Assembly (NCBI GenBank): GCA_027924585.1
Contig: BSBM01000826.1
Span: 14,043,501 to 14,107,500 of the forward strand
Source of the DNA: Larix kaempferi
Lineage: Eukaryota; Streptophyta; Pinopsida; Pinales; Pinaceae
Direction: 5' to 3'
Length of the DNA: 64,000 nt
Part shown: positions 1 to 12,173 of the stretch, piece by piece
Layout: every line of letters starts with the position of its first letter
Numbering within the stretch: position 1 is the first letter of the stretch
Position numbers and translations under genes: made by a program
The notes under the pieces: model-generated
Told to the model about the DNA's origin: nothing
The model's database searches: none
The model's input: only the letters and a program-made list of their open reading frames with translations

Positions 1-1
1 T

Positions 2-1190
2 ATGGAGCAGCCACAAGGCTATGAAGTCCCAGGACAAGGACACAAAGTATATAGGCTAAAAAAGACACTTTATGGTTTGAAGCAAGCTCCTGGAGCTTGG
101 TACAGTTGCATTGAATCTTACCTCATTCAGAATGGATTTCACAGAAGTGAATGTGAACCAAGGTTGTACACAAAAATAAACAGGCAAGGTAATAATCTAA
201 TTGTATGCCTATATGTAGATGATTTAATATTTACTGGTGATTTTGGCATAGAGTATTTTAGATCAGTTATGGAAAGTGAATTTGAAATGACTAATTGGGC
301 GTTTATGAAGTATTTTATGGGCACTGAAGTCCAACAGACTAAAAATGGCATATTTATATCTCAGTCGAAGTATGCAAATGAAGTCTTGAATAGATTTAAG
401 ATGTTAAATTGCAAGACAGCCCCAACACCGGTAATAACAGGTTTGAAATTGAGAAAGGATGATAATGGATCCAATGTAGATACTACATTGTTCAAAAGGC
501 TTGTTGGAAACCTTATGTATTTGACTACGACAAGGCCAAACATCATGTATGGAGTCAGTTTAATCTCAAGATTTGTGGAGTCACCAAAAGAATCTCATTG
601 GCAAGCAGGTAAAAGAATTCTGAGGTATGTAAGTGGAACAAAATATTTTGTTATTTTGTATTCAACCTCAGAAAATTTTAAACTCATTGGATACACTAAC
701 AGTGACAATGGAGGCAACATAGATGACATAAAAATAATGTTTGGGAATACTTAACATTTAGTAACAGGTGTTGTATCATGGGATTCAAAGAAACAACCCA
801 TTGTAACTCTTTCTTCAATAGAAGCAGAGTATGTCACAGCTCCAAGTGCTGCATGCCAATCCATTTGGATGCAGAGGATGTTAAGTGATATGTCACAGAA
901 CCAACAAGAACCCACAACCATTTACTGTGACAACAATTCAGCTATTGCACTGTTAAAGAATCATGTGTTCCACAAGAGAACCAAGCACATCGACACAAGG
1001 TATCATTCTATCAAGGAATTGATAAATAACAAAGAAATATGTTTATAATTTTGCAGGTCTGAAGATTAGGTAGCATACATCTTTACAAAACCTACGGCAA
1101 GGGACACATTTCAATATCTATGGAGTTGTTTAGGAGTGACAAGTTATACACAATCAATTCGTCATGCACAGAGCATGTTTCAACTCTTAA
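2..1190 (+). pseudogene. Copia pol fragment: reverse transcriptase and RNase H (decayed)
   Basis: This is the C-terminal part of a Ty1/Copia polyprotein that enters from the left window edge. Seen: KKTLYGLKQAPGAWY near the start, the RT catalytic box YVDD at 212-223, then SKYANEVL and the LVGNLMYL block. RNase H follows in the same frame after a stop at 752-754, with LSSIEAEYV, YCDNNSAIALLKN and the KHIDTRYH block. Further stops lie at 1046-1048 and shortly after, and the protein tail IFTKP is still readable near 1080. The RT core is open for 250 codons but the whole is not functional. Gag, protease and integrase would lie outside the window. Confidence 0.93.
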
Positions 1191-1220
1191 ACATTTTGTA
1201 ATCCCCATCTGCTCATAATT

Positions 1221-1229
1221 AAGGGGGAG
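1221..1229 (+). other. Polypurine tract of the left Copia element
   Basis: The run AAGGGGGAG directly precedes a TGTTGG LTR start and lies just after the pol remnant. That is the normal position of the plus-strand primer of a + strand LTR element. Confidence 0.75.
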
Positions 1230-1760
1230 TGTTGGAAAAATGAATTACAAGTTGATGCATTTCAAATCACAGCCTGACTCGGTTAGAGTCTGTAGAAGCG
1301 CAGAGATGTCAGACAACCTGACAACAGGCTTCGTGCACACTTCGAAGTAAATTCCATCTCTATAATGCAGTGAAGTTTCCCTGTTTTAATGTGGTAATAT
1401 ATAAGTCTATAGTTTTATGTATTCATTCTCAAGAATGTTGAATATTGCATGCCGCACATCTTCTCCAGATTTACTTGTGTGAATATTGTTTACATTTACG
1501 GTTTGTAAAAGAAATCAAGATTTCCCAAATATTTCACTGTGGGAAAAGTTATGTTTTAACGTGGAATAACTTCAACGTAAGTTTCAGTTAATGTTTTAGC
1601 AATAAATATTTTAATGTAAATCTTGTTTAAGTGTGGGCTCGTCGAAGTTGAATCTCCGCGAAGTAAATGTCCGTCGAAGTGAAATTTACCCCCCACAAAG
1701 TGAAGTCCTTGGCGAAGTAAACAATTTGGGGTTTCCTGTTGTATGTCCGTCGAAGTCCCA
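1230..1760 (+). repeat. 3' LTR of the left Copia element (right end not determined)
   Basis: The LTR starts with TGTTGGAAAAATG at 1230, immediately after the polypurine tract. A TATA-like TATATAAG lies at 1398-1405. The partner 5' LTR is outside the window, so the right end and the target duplication cannot be fixed. The end given is a guess. Between about 1640 and 1760 the motif GTCGAAGT or CGCGAAGT recurs five or six times, which may mark the end of the LTR or adjoining simple repeats. Confidence 0.6.
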
Positions 1761-3090
1761 AAGCAAAAAAAAGAAAATATATATTTACTGCGTGGTTAAG
1801 TTTTAATGTCTGTGTAGTGTGTTTCCCTTGAGGTCTCTGTAAATGGGAAGGATTTTATCACTTTATGTAAAACTCTTTTTTCTTTTGTAACTTTTCTGCA
1901 GAAGGGTGGAGCTAGAGGGAGCTGCCATTTAAGAATGATGTGATTGGGAATGGTGAAACTTTTATACAGTTAATGGCTTGGTTTATTTCAAGATTGTTGT
2001 AAGTCTGTATTTGAAGGTTTTCGATATATATTTATGGTTTTGTTGCGCATTTATAGTGATTGAGTTGTTTGGGGTTTGCAGTAAAAATATTTCCTCTATG
2101 TAGACTTCTGGTTCTAATTTTATAACTATCTGGTTATTTGAATTTTGTTAGTAATCAGGAGTTACTATTATGTTGTTCACCATCCCATAAATTGTATTGT
2201 TCGTCATGCTGCAAATTATTTCTTATTGTTAGGTTTGATTTGGTCTTGAATTTCTTACCTTTCAGCACAATTGATTAAATATATCAGATATATGGTTCAT
2301 TTCTTTAATTAGTAATCACCATTATTCTAGTTAATGAAAAATAACCATGTGTCTATTTGTTATGTGTGGTTTGATCAACAAATAAAATTGATAATTCTAC
2401 TAAGAGGGTATAGCCTGGATTATTTATTCAATTTTTATCAGTAAGTTTTCATTTTTGTTATCATTTTCATATTAGAATTTTTTGTATATGACATGATAGC
2501 AAGTTGTTGTTTTCTCATATCAACATTAATCAATTTTCTTTGAATCTCAGTACCTCGGCTGAGATTAGGTTTTGTTTTTTGTTTTTTATTTTTGTTTTTG
2601 TCTTGTGTGATTCCAAATAGTTTTATTTTGGGTGTCAATTTATACGGTTGAAATAATTTAGATCAAGGTTGGTCTGAGTTATTATACCAAGGATACCTAA
2701 TACAATCTGCATGTATTCTAATATTCTACTATTAATACACCTGAATTATTTGCTTATTAGCTCAGAGTAGTTTCAAGTTATCATAATAGGGTTTGATAAT
2801 TTCTTAAATTTTTGGCTTGTTTATTATAGTATCAGTTTTACCTTTCTCACATTTTCAATCTGCAGAATAAACTTATTGATTTAGGGTCCTTACTTTTGAA
2901 TGTGTATATTTGTATTTAAATAGTATATCTTTTATTTCATGTTTTTATTGTATATATTATTTTAATCTCTTTTTTAGTAATTGTATGTATTGCATCATAG
3001 CCATAGGTTGATGGATAATTTTATTTTGATCCCTTAGCTTAGAAATAAAACCTACTAATGGAGCCGTAAAACCCGTAAGGGTATCCATTT
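1761..3090. other. AT-rich stretch with no recognisable gene
   Basis: The stretch is T-rich on the + strand and no reading frame shows a protein motif. The only longer frame (2438-2638, minus) is low-complexity lysine/asparagine and is explained by base composition. It could hold the tail of the Copia LTR plus old flanking DNA. Confidence 0.5.
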
Positions 3091-3139
3091 CAACGACTTC
3101 GAGTAATTAGACAACTTCGGATCAGGCTAATACCTCCTT

Positions 3140-3757
3140 GATGACGCAAGTGCATAACTTCCCCATCAACAGAAGGATACCATGTTTTCCAAGGAACTGG
3201 GAATATTCCATGACCATGCATTAGTTACATAAGGTGCATAAAATTGATGAACATGATCTTGTATATTACCTAGTGGTCGTTGCTGCCATGGCTTCTTTAG
3301 AGCGAGAAAGTTCAATGTTTCGAAACCTTCAATTTCCTCTTTGTAGATGGCTCTCAATCCTTGTAATGATGGAAAATCGTCTGTGGAATGTTGTTCTTCA
3401 CAAAAAGCATAAATCTGAATGTTATTCAAAGGACATTTCTTTCTGCATTTTGAACTGAGAATTGATAAAACAACATCTTCTTCCTCTTTCTTTTTTTAGT
3501 TTTAAACGTTTCTAGTTGTGACTAATTTGTCCCAAGAGGTGTCTTTTAAAATTCTCAAATATATTTCCAATATCAGCTCTTGAAACTCCTCTAGTTGTTG
3601 ATTTAGTCACCTGAGACATAGGATCTCTAGGTCCTTTCTTAGCTTTGGCCTGTTTCCTTGAATATTTCTTGCAAAATTACACAATTTCTACAAGGGGAAG
3701 GTGATAAATATCTCTCGGTCCCATTAAGTTCAGAAAATCCAAATATTCATCTATTGA
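3140..3757 (-). pseudogene. Gag linker and zinc-knuckle remnant of a Gypsy-like element
   Basis: Read on the minus strand from 3757, a frame with two stops gives a Gag-linker-like sequence (EYLDFLNLMGPRDIYH, then KKGPRDPMSQVTKSTTRG). After a frameshift near 3440 it continues as CEEQHSTDDFPSLQGL and KPWQQRP, which has the spacing of a degraded zinc knuckle and its tail. The fragment ends at the left LTR of element A, so A probably inserted into it. The rest of this older element is not visible on the far side. I cannot name the lineage. Confidence 0.5.
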
Positions 3758-3765
3758 CACAGTTC

Positions 3766-4525
3766 TGTTGACATGGGTTCACTTCACAGTGGCGTCAACA
3801 AACAACAACTATACACTCTTAAGCACCGTTCCAAAAAGGTTTTATCCTTTCCAGCAACACCCGTGAAGTGAGTGAAGTCTTGCCCGAGATGATTAAGGGG
3901 TTTGAAGGAACCAGGTTTCCGCGGTGGGGAAAGGACATGCATTTACTTCGATTCTATCGCAATAGAAACCAAATATTCACATTCGCATCATGCTTTGAAA
4001 TTTAGACATACATTTATCATTTGCATATTCGCTATGTAATCAACATTCGCATTATCAGATTAACACTAGTGATCGCAGTAGTCAGAACTTATAGAAAACA
4101 ACATAAAGCAATCATCATTCGACATAAACAGAGACAAAAAGATAGATCCAAACATATTCATGCATTAACTCATCAAAACATGTGGTATAACCTTCACAGA
4201 AATAGGTTAGAACATCTTATCGCGGATCCATACAAAACTGCCAAAAACAGCGCAAAACATTACAGAGTTCATCCGCACACCTATCGATCACTTTTTATCT
4301 CATTATAGCATAGGATCGAATGCCCTTAGGCTTACATTCATATTCTTATTTATAGCCAACTATGGAGGTTACAAAATGGTCCAAATGACCCTTTCTAACA
4401 AACTAAACTAGTCTTGCGCTTCCTTGTTCTCCGTGAATGGTCCTTCTTTCGCGGATGGTCCTTCTTCGTAGATGTTAGCTTCCGCACTTCATGCAAACTA
4501 ATCCCATGCCAACATGCCCCCAACA
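3766..4525 (-). repeat. Left (3') LTR of element A
   Basis: It starts TGTTGACATGGG and ends CCCCCAACA, so its minus-strand start is TGTTGGGGGC. It aligns along its length with 16987-17804, sharing for example a block at 3890-3990 with 17120-17215. A TATA box, CTATAAATA on the minus strand, lies at 4347-4355. Confidence 0.85.
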
Positions 4526-4529
4526 CAAA

Positions 4530-7353
4530 CTTGTGGCTTTCCCTCAAGACACCTCAGCTGGACACCTATGGTGCATTCACCTACTGCATGAAATCATCAT
4601 ATGTATTTTTTATCTCGGCGACCACTTCCTTTGCTGAAGCTCGGATTTGTGTACATTATTCCACTTGCTGGTCTGTTGGGTGTTCGCGAATCTTCTATTG
4701 TGCTTCCTCCAGGTGCTGCTTAACCTGTTGCATTGCTTCCATTACCTGTACTGCAAGGAATTAGGCTTTTGTTTGGAGCTCATTCAGGTGTGTGGCCCTT
4801 CTTTGCTGCCTTTCACATGCCTTCATTGCGCGCTGCTGCATGATTTTTAGTTCCTCAACCTTCGTCATTTGTATCAAGGATGGAATCACTTTCATCGATC
4901 CCTTGAAGGATTCTAGATGTGCTTACGCTTCGCTGAGTTTCCCCTTCAGCGTGGTTAGCTAGTCGTCCTGGACTACACTTCCCCAAAACTCCGTGACACC
5001 CTCTGCGACTACCTAGGCTGTATTTTCCATCTCTGTGATCTCCGTCACGGCTTCCTCAATTGCATTCTGCCTATCCTAAATCTTTTTCGGTGGTGTACTT
5101 GGTACCACCCTTGCCTGCAGCTATGCTTTTTCTTTCTGCAGTTCATCAATAAGTACACCCAATAAGATGGATTTCGCTTCTGGTAGTATGTCTTGATCTA
5201 CCTCAGGGGTTTTCTTGCATACTTTGGATATTGCCTCTTCCAACCGCCTTTTATCCTCCATAGCCCTCTCTTTTTCAGCTAATGTTTGGGATTTCTCTAC
5301 CTGAAGACGTTGTTCCTCCATCTTCCTGATGTGTAACTGCTGCTTGTACCGCACCATCTTGTCATGCATTGCGGCCTTGTGACCGCTCAGTTTTTTCATT
5401 GTTGCGGTTTGGATTCTCTGTAGTGTCAATAGTGGTAGTAGGTTGAAATATACCACAATTGAGTCGTACTTCCTTAGTTCCACATCCAGCTCCTCATTTC
5501 CTGTTGTCATCACATTTGGAAAAAGTTGAACTAACCTTGGGTTTGTGCCAACTTCTACTTCGACTCTTCTTGTCGATGCACTCAGTCGAACTTCCTCGTG
5601 TGGTACACTGGACTCAACAACTGTGTTAGATAGTGTGGATAGAAGTTGGGTTACCTGGTGGAAGTATCTGCTTGAGTGCTGGGTGACTTTCAGACTGTTT
5701 TCTTCTAGAATCTCCGTAGGTTTCTCTAGGAGCCTATTAATCTGCTCCGCCAGAAGACCACCACTTATGATTCTTTCTTTGCTGTCCATCCTATGATTTG
5801 TCCAAGTTTCCTCACGTTGTAATTCTAAGTTAGAATCAGTCGGGGTGGCTGTGGAGGCTCCATCATGGTTGGATGCCTCCAACTTCTCTTTCGCAGGGTC
5901 GTCTTCTCTCGCTCCCTCCTTCCGACTGGCTGAGTCTTTTTCTTCCTCGACTGGGTTTAGTCGAGTTGTTGCCTCCCATTTTCTACGTTCGATAGGTCCT
6001 TCTCATCGGCTGGGACTTTCCACTCTATGGGCCATCTTTCGATGATGGTGTCCAACTCCTCCTCGGTGAGCTTGTACTGCGTTGGCAACCACTGTCGTGA
6101 CTTATCTGCTTGGGCTTGAAGGTAAATTGTCTAGGATTCAACCGATATCATTGCGATCGGTAGATACTTTCTTGCTGCTTGCTCAGTTATCCGTAGTATC
6201 ACTTGCGCATCTATCTACATCATATCTAAGAACGAGTAAAATTGTATAATGTTGGATGTGTGTCATTCTCTATCAGGTTTTGCTCATAAATTTTGGTACT
6301 GTGCCCCTTCGCATATTCTGGCTTCTACTATGTCCATTCCTTGATAGTGCTTAGGCTCCCTCCATCCTACTAATGTGACCATCATTATGAGCCATGAGTA
6401 TGTGGCTCCTTTCCTTTCTCCTGTGCGTCGTATGCATCTTCGACCAATTGGTATAGCAAGAATTTCGACCAGTTCATCCGCATTCCTACAGCACATAGTT
6501 CTACGGAGGTGATGATGCCGGAAGTACATTCCTTGGGCTTGTTCTTCCGTTCCACCTTTACTCCGAATATCTTCACTCTGACTCTAACAACCTAGTTCTT
6601 AATTGTGCTAATTAGGTAACCTCGAGAGTTTTTCTCCACTCCATACTTTGTCTTCAGGCTCACTGCGAGCTTCTTGTCATTGTCTTTTCCTTGGAAAATT
6701 TGGGAAGGATCATCTTTGTCCTTAGGAATCCCGGTGATTCTTACGATCAAGTCAACTGTGACTAGAATCTTCTCATGCAGCCATAGGTACCCACCATGAA
6801 AATAAACCAGCAACTGCTTTATGCATGCATTAACCTGTGCTAACCGCCTGAAGTGCGGTATCTAGGTGAGGCCTAATAGCCCCGAATGCTCCAATCCCAA
6901 TGCCCACCCCTTGGGTTCCTTTGTGGTTGGGAATCCTTCTCCATGGCTGACACCAATGTATGCTTTTGCGCATTCTAGGAAGTTTGTTAGGTCGTGGTCA
7001 TTATATTATAGCTTCTGCAAATTTGCCACAATGTTCTTGTCTTGAGGAACTCCTTTCGGTATCGGCGACATCTCGATAGTATACCGTTCATTATTGTTTA
7101 TCTGTATCGTTGGTGTCCCTGCCTTGCTCGATGGTACATATCCAAGTATTGTTGGGCCTTCTTGCAATGCTTATGCCTTTCCTTCTTCTCCTTCTTCCAA
7201 TTGAGTTGAGTTTCGGGTCCCTTTCTTCGAATCTCGACTGGTGTTTGTAGGTCGAGTGGTGCTCCGCTTCTTTCTGACTGAAATTCCAGACATGACTTCT
7301 GGTTGCTCCTGCAAAACTGGTTTTGGCTGCGGCCTTTCTGTGCTTGTGCTCAA
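4530..7353 (-). pseudogene. Element A extra 3' ORF (aORF), decayed
   Basis: A sense-strand ORF occupies the env position between the pol remnant and the 3' LTR. The start is MSTSTERPQPK at 7353. Readable blocks are GYLWLHEKILVTVDLIVRIT (about 6790-6730), NWSKFLLYQLVEDAY (6450) and LVGWREPKHY (6350), then a 253-codon open stretch (5882-5121) rich in E, K, Q and R that looks like coiled coil (KMEEQRLQVEKSQTLAEKE). The C-terminal part (about 4,600) reads AKEVVAEIKNTYDDFMQ and is matched in element B at 24.5 kb. The frame has several stops and shifts. The pattern is somewhat like plant 'putative transposon protein' domains, but I do not recognise a function. Confidence 0.72.
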
Positions 7354-7425
7354 AATGTAAACCTCTAGACGCTACTCTGCAGTTCTTTCTTAACAAACAA
7401 TGCATCAAATTGCTCCCCTGCCCCG

Positions 7426-7434
7426 TATTTATAG
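7426..7434 (-). promoter_or_regulatory. Candidate internal TATA box for the element A extra ORF
   Basis: On the minus strand this is CTATAAATA, about 73 bases upstream of an ATG at 7353 that opens the extra ORF. Element B has the identical box at 33,383-33,391 in the same relative place. Position and conservation suggest a separate promoter; no transcript evidence is available here. Confidence 0.5.
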
Positions 7435-7749
7435 TGTTGATTTGCCGCATCCTTATGATTTTGGACAATAATTACCAAATCCAACACTAATTTCCCAAAT
7501 CCATCACATGCGTTGGGCATTAATTGTACCTTTTTTTCATTTTTGCCGCTGGTTATTGAGGTTTAACTGCTTCATTTATGACTGGATTTGACCCTTTCTG
7601 CATCGTGGTAGCTTCCGATTCCCGAAGCGTGCCACTTCTTGGTGTAACCTGTGACAATTTTTTTGTTTCATAATGTGACACCAATCCTTCGCTGAACTCA
7701 TGCCTGTTCACATCTTTCGCGCTCCTGGGACCTCAGGTTCAACTGATAT

Positions 7750-8300
7750 GGTTGTTACTCTCTTAGATCAACACAGATCCTGACTTTGCCGATTTTCTTA
7801 TTTTGGACCACCATCGTCCTGAACCACTCCGATTCCTCTACTAGTTCTATAATTCCTACTTCCAACATTCTTTCAATCTCAGCCTTCACCCTTTACTCGT
7901 ACCATAGATTCAACCGGTAAGGTCGCTGCTTGACCGAATTCGCATCAGGTTTCAATGGGATCTTCATCTCGCCTAGGTCCCCCGAAATTTCTTTCATATA
8001 CAAGAATTTTATCGAACACAAGTCATGAAACTCGTGCCATAGGTCAGTCATCTTCGCAATAGTCGAATCATCCCAGTAGTCTCCGATGCTCATGAACTTG
8101 GGATTTTCTTCCAACCCAATGTTCGCTTTCTTGATTCGTAGTGGCTGCTGAAACTTGTCGGAGGCATGTCTGGTGCCTCGATGTTCCGACTTCCTTCTGA
8201 ATCTGGGATATACGTAGCCCTTCGATCATCCTCATTGTATGGTTTTCCTGTTATGTTGTAGCATTCCATCAGCGTTTGGGGTGTCACAGTCCAATGAAGT
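7750..8300 (-). pseudogene. Element A linker and N-terminal stump of reverse transcriptase
   Basis: The linker block SIGDYWDD, then GDLGEMKIPLKPDA and QRPYRLN, matches the pre-RT region of element B (36.7 kb). It continues in IERMLEVGIIELVEESEW and KVRICVDLRE, the start of the RT palm/finger region. Homology stops near 7750, before the YxDD box. The rest of RT, RNase H and integrase is deleted. Confidence 0.8.
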
Positions 8301-8985
8301 CCCATAGGTTTCTTTCTCGGAACTGCATCGAATACTTTCTCCCGGACCTCCTATAAAGCGTTGTGGATGAAGGGGTTTTTGTCGGAGAAACTGAACGTTT
8401 GGCTAAATCCAATTGTTAGCTATTCCCATGAGGTTGTTCCGTGTCGCAGTTTTGCTTTGATATACCAACTTCATGGTACTTCATCCAGTGTGTGAATAAA
8501 CGCATGAACCCATTCCTGTTTCGCTCGTGGTCCCCATTTGCTTTCACATTCATTCAAATGCTCCTTTAGATCTCCTCTGCCATCATACTTCCATCCAAAG
8601 TACCCTTTCGTGTTGCCAAACCTAACCGTCATTAGGTGTCTACATAGTGGCCAGTTAGTTATGGTGGACTTGTGCACCGCCCACCATCGTGCTGGTGTAG
8701 CCTTCAGGGATTCCTCTAAGGCCATAAGTTTTTTTGGTTCTGCCACTTTTTCTTCAAATTCAGTGATAAATGCAGCCAAGTTGGGAAATTCCTCATACAT
8801 TGGTAACTCACATGCTTCCGTAGCTACCCATCGTCGTGACTGGGTGATCCGTGCACACCTCCTAAATGATACTTCGTGCAGTCGATTCTACCAATTTTCA
8901 AGTGCTTCATCCGAATCTGACGATGCTAAACTGCTATTGTGCCACCCTAAATATCCATCGGAAGTAGAGTTGATATAGTCTTTGG
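8300..8985 (-). pseudogene. Element A second Gag-capsid-like module between protease and RT
   Basis: The minus frame reads a Retrotrans_gag-like pattern: TPARWWAVHKSTITNW, then KYDGRGDLKEHLNECESKW, EWVHAFIHTLDEVPWSWY and a GTTSWE block. The WW, H..C..W, EW..F..TL and WY spacing resembles the capsid domain of Gypsy Gag, yet it lies after the protease and before RT. Element B has the same module at 43.8-43.3 kb with stronger TPARWWAAHKQTLTTW. Its function is unknown. Confidence 0.7.
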
Positions 8986-8989
8986 AGAT

Positions 8990-9850
8990 GTTGTAGAGAT
9001 TGTCGCATCCATCAATGAATTCATCCCTTGTTGCCTCAACATACCTCTACCCTTCCGCGGGGTCAAGAGGTGCGACTACCCTTATCTCACGGTTCTCGAA
9101 TGACATAGTTCTTTTCTTGAAGTTGATAATATCCTGATTCTCCATCGTGTAGTCTATCCCTAGAAGCACTGGGTAGGGGCTTGTATTGTCCACAATTTTG
9201 ATCACATCGAAATCTGCATATGTTTTGGGTCCCTCAATCTCAACGGGGACCTGGCATAGTTGATCGATCGGGCTGACCTTAATTTGGTTTTCTAGTCACA
9301 GTTGTACCAGGGACCAATCCAACTGTGGTTTCCCCATCCTTTCCCATGTCTGTTTTGTCAGGATGTTTACATATGACCCCAAATCCAAAATAATGGAGTC
9401 AACATCGAATGCTTCGACTTACGCGAACATGTGCATTTGTCTTCCTATCTTTCTCTTATGGATGCGATTGACCGTTCACTCCTGTTGTGCACCCTCCTGT
9501 CTATGTAGCAGGTTGGATATCTCCACCAATGCATCCTGATCTTTTTCCATCTCCAGGAAACTCTCAAGGAAGGCTATTAGGGTATTATCCTTTTTCTGTG
9601 AATTCGTCGTGTCGAATGTTAGTAGCATGCCGTAGGTGACTTATTTCTGGTGAAGAGGTGGTTGTCTCAACTGCCTCATTGCCTCCTGTGCTTTCAAGAA
9701 AATATCCCTTTCTACTTCCACGTCGAATGTGACTGGTTTTCTTGTTGTCGATCGGACGTTATCCTATGACCTGTCAGCCCCTGTCACAGCTCCTCATCGA
9801 GTCACTATTCCAACTGTCGCATTTTGACTTCTAAACTCTGTTGATATCTT
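8990..9850 (-). pseudogene. Element A aspartic protease region
   Basis: The minus frame contains the retroviral-type protease active site as ILDLGSYVNILTKQTW near 9380 (DLGS in place of the usual DTG/DSG), then YADFDVIKIVDN and LLGIDY, and the tail REIRVVAPLDPAEG. Element B has the same blocks at 44.3-43.99 kb. The family role is Gag-Pol processing. Stops interrupt the frame. Confidence 0.75.
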
Positions 9851-9859
9851 TTGTATCAC

Positions 9860-11090
9860 TAGTGGTGAATTCTGGTTTTGATTTTGATTCGGCGGAGGTG
9901 GGGGTAGGTTCTTAGTTTTCCACTTCGCGATGAGCTGAGGACAATATTCGACACCATGGTGCACAACGCTGCAGTAAGTGCACTATGGGGTTGGATTCGA
10001 GCAATCCCTCTGGGAATTCCCTTGCTGACCACAGTTATAACATATGATGGGTCCTTGTCCTCGTCTAGCAGCTCCTCCTCGACCGACATCGGTACCTCGC
10101 CCGCCTCGGAACCCCCATCTGAATCCTCCTCACAGTGACCCGTATGGCGGGTACTACGGTTGACCATACTGCAGTTGCGGATATTGCGGTTGACCATATT
10201 GTGGTGGTTGAAATTGCGGTTGAGGATATTGTGGTTGGCCATAGTACGACTAACCATAATGAGACTGATCATACTTTGGTTGCGGATTATATTGAAGCCG
10301 TTGTTGATTAAACTACTGCTGCTGTACCGGTGGTTACTCCTCTCCCTTCATGAAGAATATATTCGCAGTCCTTTCTTGTAGTAGGTCATAGCTCTGCAGT
10401 CTTTCTCATCGTGGCCAACCGATTGACAAAACTTGCAATACAAGTTCACTGGTTTTGACATCATCTTCTATAGGTACACACATTCTTCCGGTTGATGTCC
10501 TCTCGTCTGACAGACATGACACCAAGGAATCCCTTCCTGACTGAGGGGATTTAGTGCACCTGATTGCAAATATTCTCAAAATTCTAGGCACTAATCCTTG
10601 TGATGTCCTTTTGTCCTACATCTAGTGCACCATACGTCTTCGATGGCCTCTTTCCTTTCTTCATGTCCTGTAGCTGTATCATCAAGTTTTCCAGCTGTGC
10701 TTGTATTCGATCCATGCCAAAGATTGTTTCGCTGATCGGTGAAGCCTCCAGTTTCATTGCGATCTCCAGTGCTTCTGCTTGAGTCTCTACCTTCTGTTGC
10801 ATCATAAGCCCTCGAATGTGCGGCACCAACCCTGCAATAAACCATTCTTTATGCTGCATATCGCTCATCCCGAAACTCACTTTCGCCATTAGCATTTTTT
10901 ACCGTTCTTCAAATTCCCATACTGATTCATTTGGAAACTGCTTGATCTCCTTGAGCTCAGTAATGTATTGCGACTTGGATTTTGGTTTTCTAAATTCATC
11001 GATCATCCCCACCTTGATCTGTGGCAATGTTTTATCTGGAGTTCCCGTCGGTACCTTAGTAAAATTCATATACCAGTCTAGCGCATGGCC
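9860..11090 (-). pseudogene. Element A gag: capsid end and five-knuckle nucleocapsid
   Basis: The capsid C-terminal part reads ITELKEIKQFPNESVWEF and then GLVPHIRGLMMQQKV. It is followed by three CCHC knuckles on the minus strand: CTRCRTKGHHKD (stop at the last position), CHVCQTRGHQPEEC and CKFCQSVGHDEKDC (about 10,610-10,400). A linker rich in QPQY repeats (10,160-10,290) and RGG-type repeats (about 10,040-10,110) follows. Two more knuckles come next: CYNCGQQGNSQRDC (His replaced by Asn) and CTYCSVVHHGVEYC, separated by a TAG at 9983-9985. Knuckles of this kind bind nucleic acid in Gag. Several stops are of the CAG-to-TAG or CGA-to-TGA type. Confidence 0.85.
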
Positions 11091-11094
11091 CCTG

Positions 11095-11833
11095 TATTAG
11101 GATATCTCATCATTCGGTTATGTACTTTGCATGCATTTTGCATACATGCATGCATTCTACATGCATTGCATGCACCTGCATATTTCCCAGTCACCAGTTT
11201 GATGGTTCCAGCACCTAGTCCCTAGTCTTCCAGCACTCGGGAGCTACTCTCCACTCAGATTTAGCCCTCCTAGCCAGGGAGGAGCTCACTTCTCACCTTT
11301 CATTGCAGAAGGGCACCTTTTCTCACCTACCCGTCCAGTTCACTTCAGTTAGTTAGTTGTCTTTCCTTGATTTGAGGCTAGACTGACTCCTAACTGTTGT
11401 TGCCACTCGATTGACCTCCGATGAGCCTTGACTACCTATTTTGAGTGCAGTTAACTCCTCATGCGCCCTCCATTGAGCCTCCATCCCTACATTAGTGCCA
11501 CTTACCATCAGTTACACTTATTACACTCAGTTAGACTCAATGAGACTCAGTTTGACACCTATCTGACAGTGAATTGTGCATTGATGACCACCACTGATTG
11601 ATGATGAGGACTCCTATTTGGATCCAAGTTGCACCATGCAGTATATTCGAATGAACTCCTTGGCTAATTCGAATTGCTCACTCATTGTGACGGTATTGTA
11701 TTGTAATTCTACTATTCTGGATTACAGAGCACTGATGCATCTCTCTTGCACAGTTTTTACTCCAATTTCTTTTACATCATTGTGATTGATTTACTTGTTC
11801 AATAGATCTAGATCTGCTGTGACTAATTTTACA
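11095..11833 (+). repeat. 5' LTR of element H
   Basis: It starts TATTAGGATATC, a G-to-A change from the TGTTAGG of the 3' copy, and ends TTTTACA. Its first 80 bases hold five CATGCA (RY-type) motifs. Confidence 0.92.
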
Positions 11834-11846
11834 TGGTATCAGAGCC
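11834..11846 (+). other. Primer binding site of element H
   Basis: TGGTATCAGAGCC abuts the 5' LTR. This is the usual Copia primer site, complementary to the 3' end of initiator methionine tRNA. Confidence 0.92.
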
Positions 11847-12173
11847 ATTGCAGGGACAATATCTCTCTCCTAGAGGTGTTCTACATGAAGAATTGAGTGA
11901 ATTTGCTCAAAATTACTGAAGTTTTGGGATGCAAAATCTCATGTGCATTCACTCATGTGCATGCAAGGCTGAAAAATACACTCCAATCCACTCCAGAAGC
12001 TTGAGTTTTCCACAGAATTCCTGGATATGATACATTGGATCTTCAAGCTTGCTTGATATCCAATCCCAGGTGTGATGCAACTCTAAAAGGGTGGATTGTG
12101 CGACCTTATAGTGTTTGTTTGTTTGTGATTTGCAGGTTTCTTACTTCCTCCATTTGCATTCGCTAATGCAGAG

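Noticed and set aside
10160-10381. Leucine-rich + strand ORF with LRILRLTIL-type repeats
   Set aside because: It is the antisense shadow of the QPQY-repeat linker in the gag of element A.
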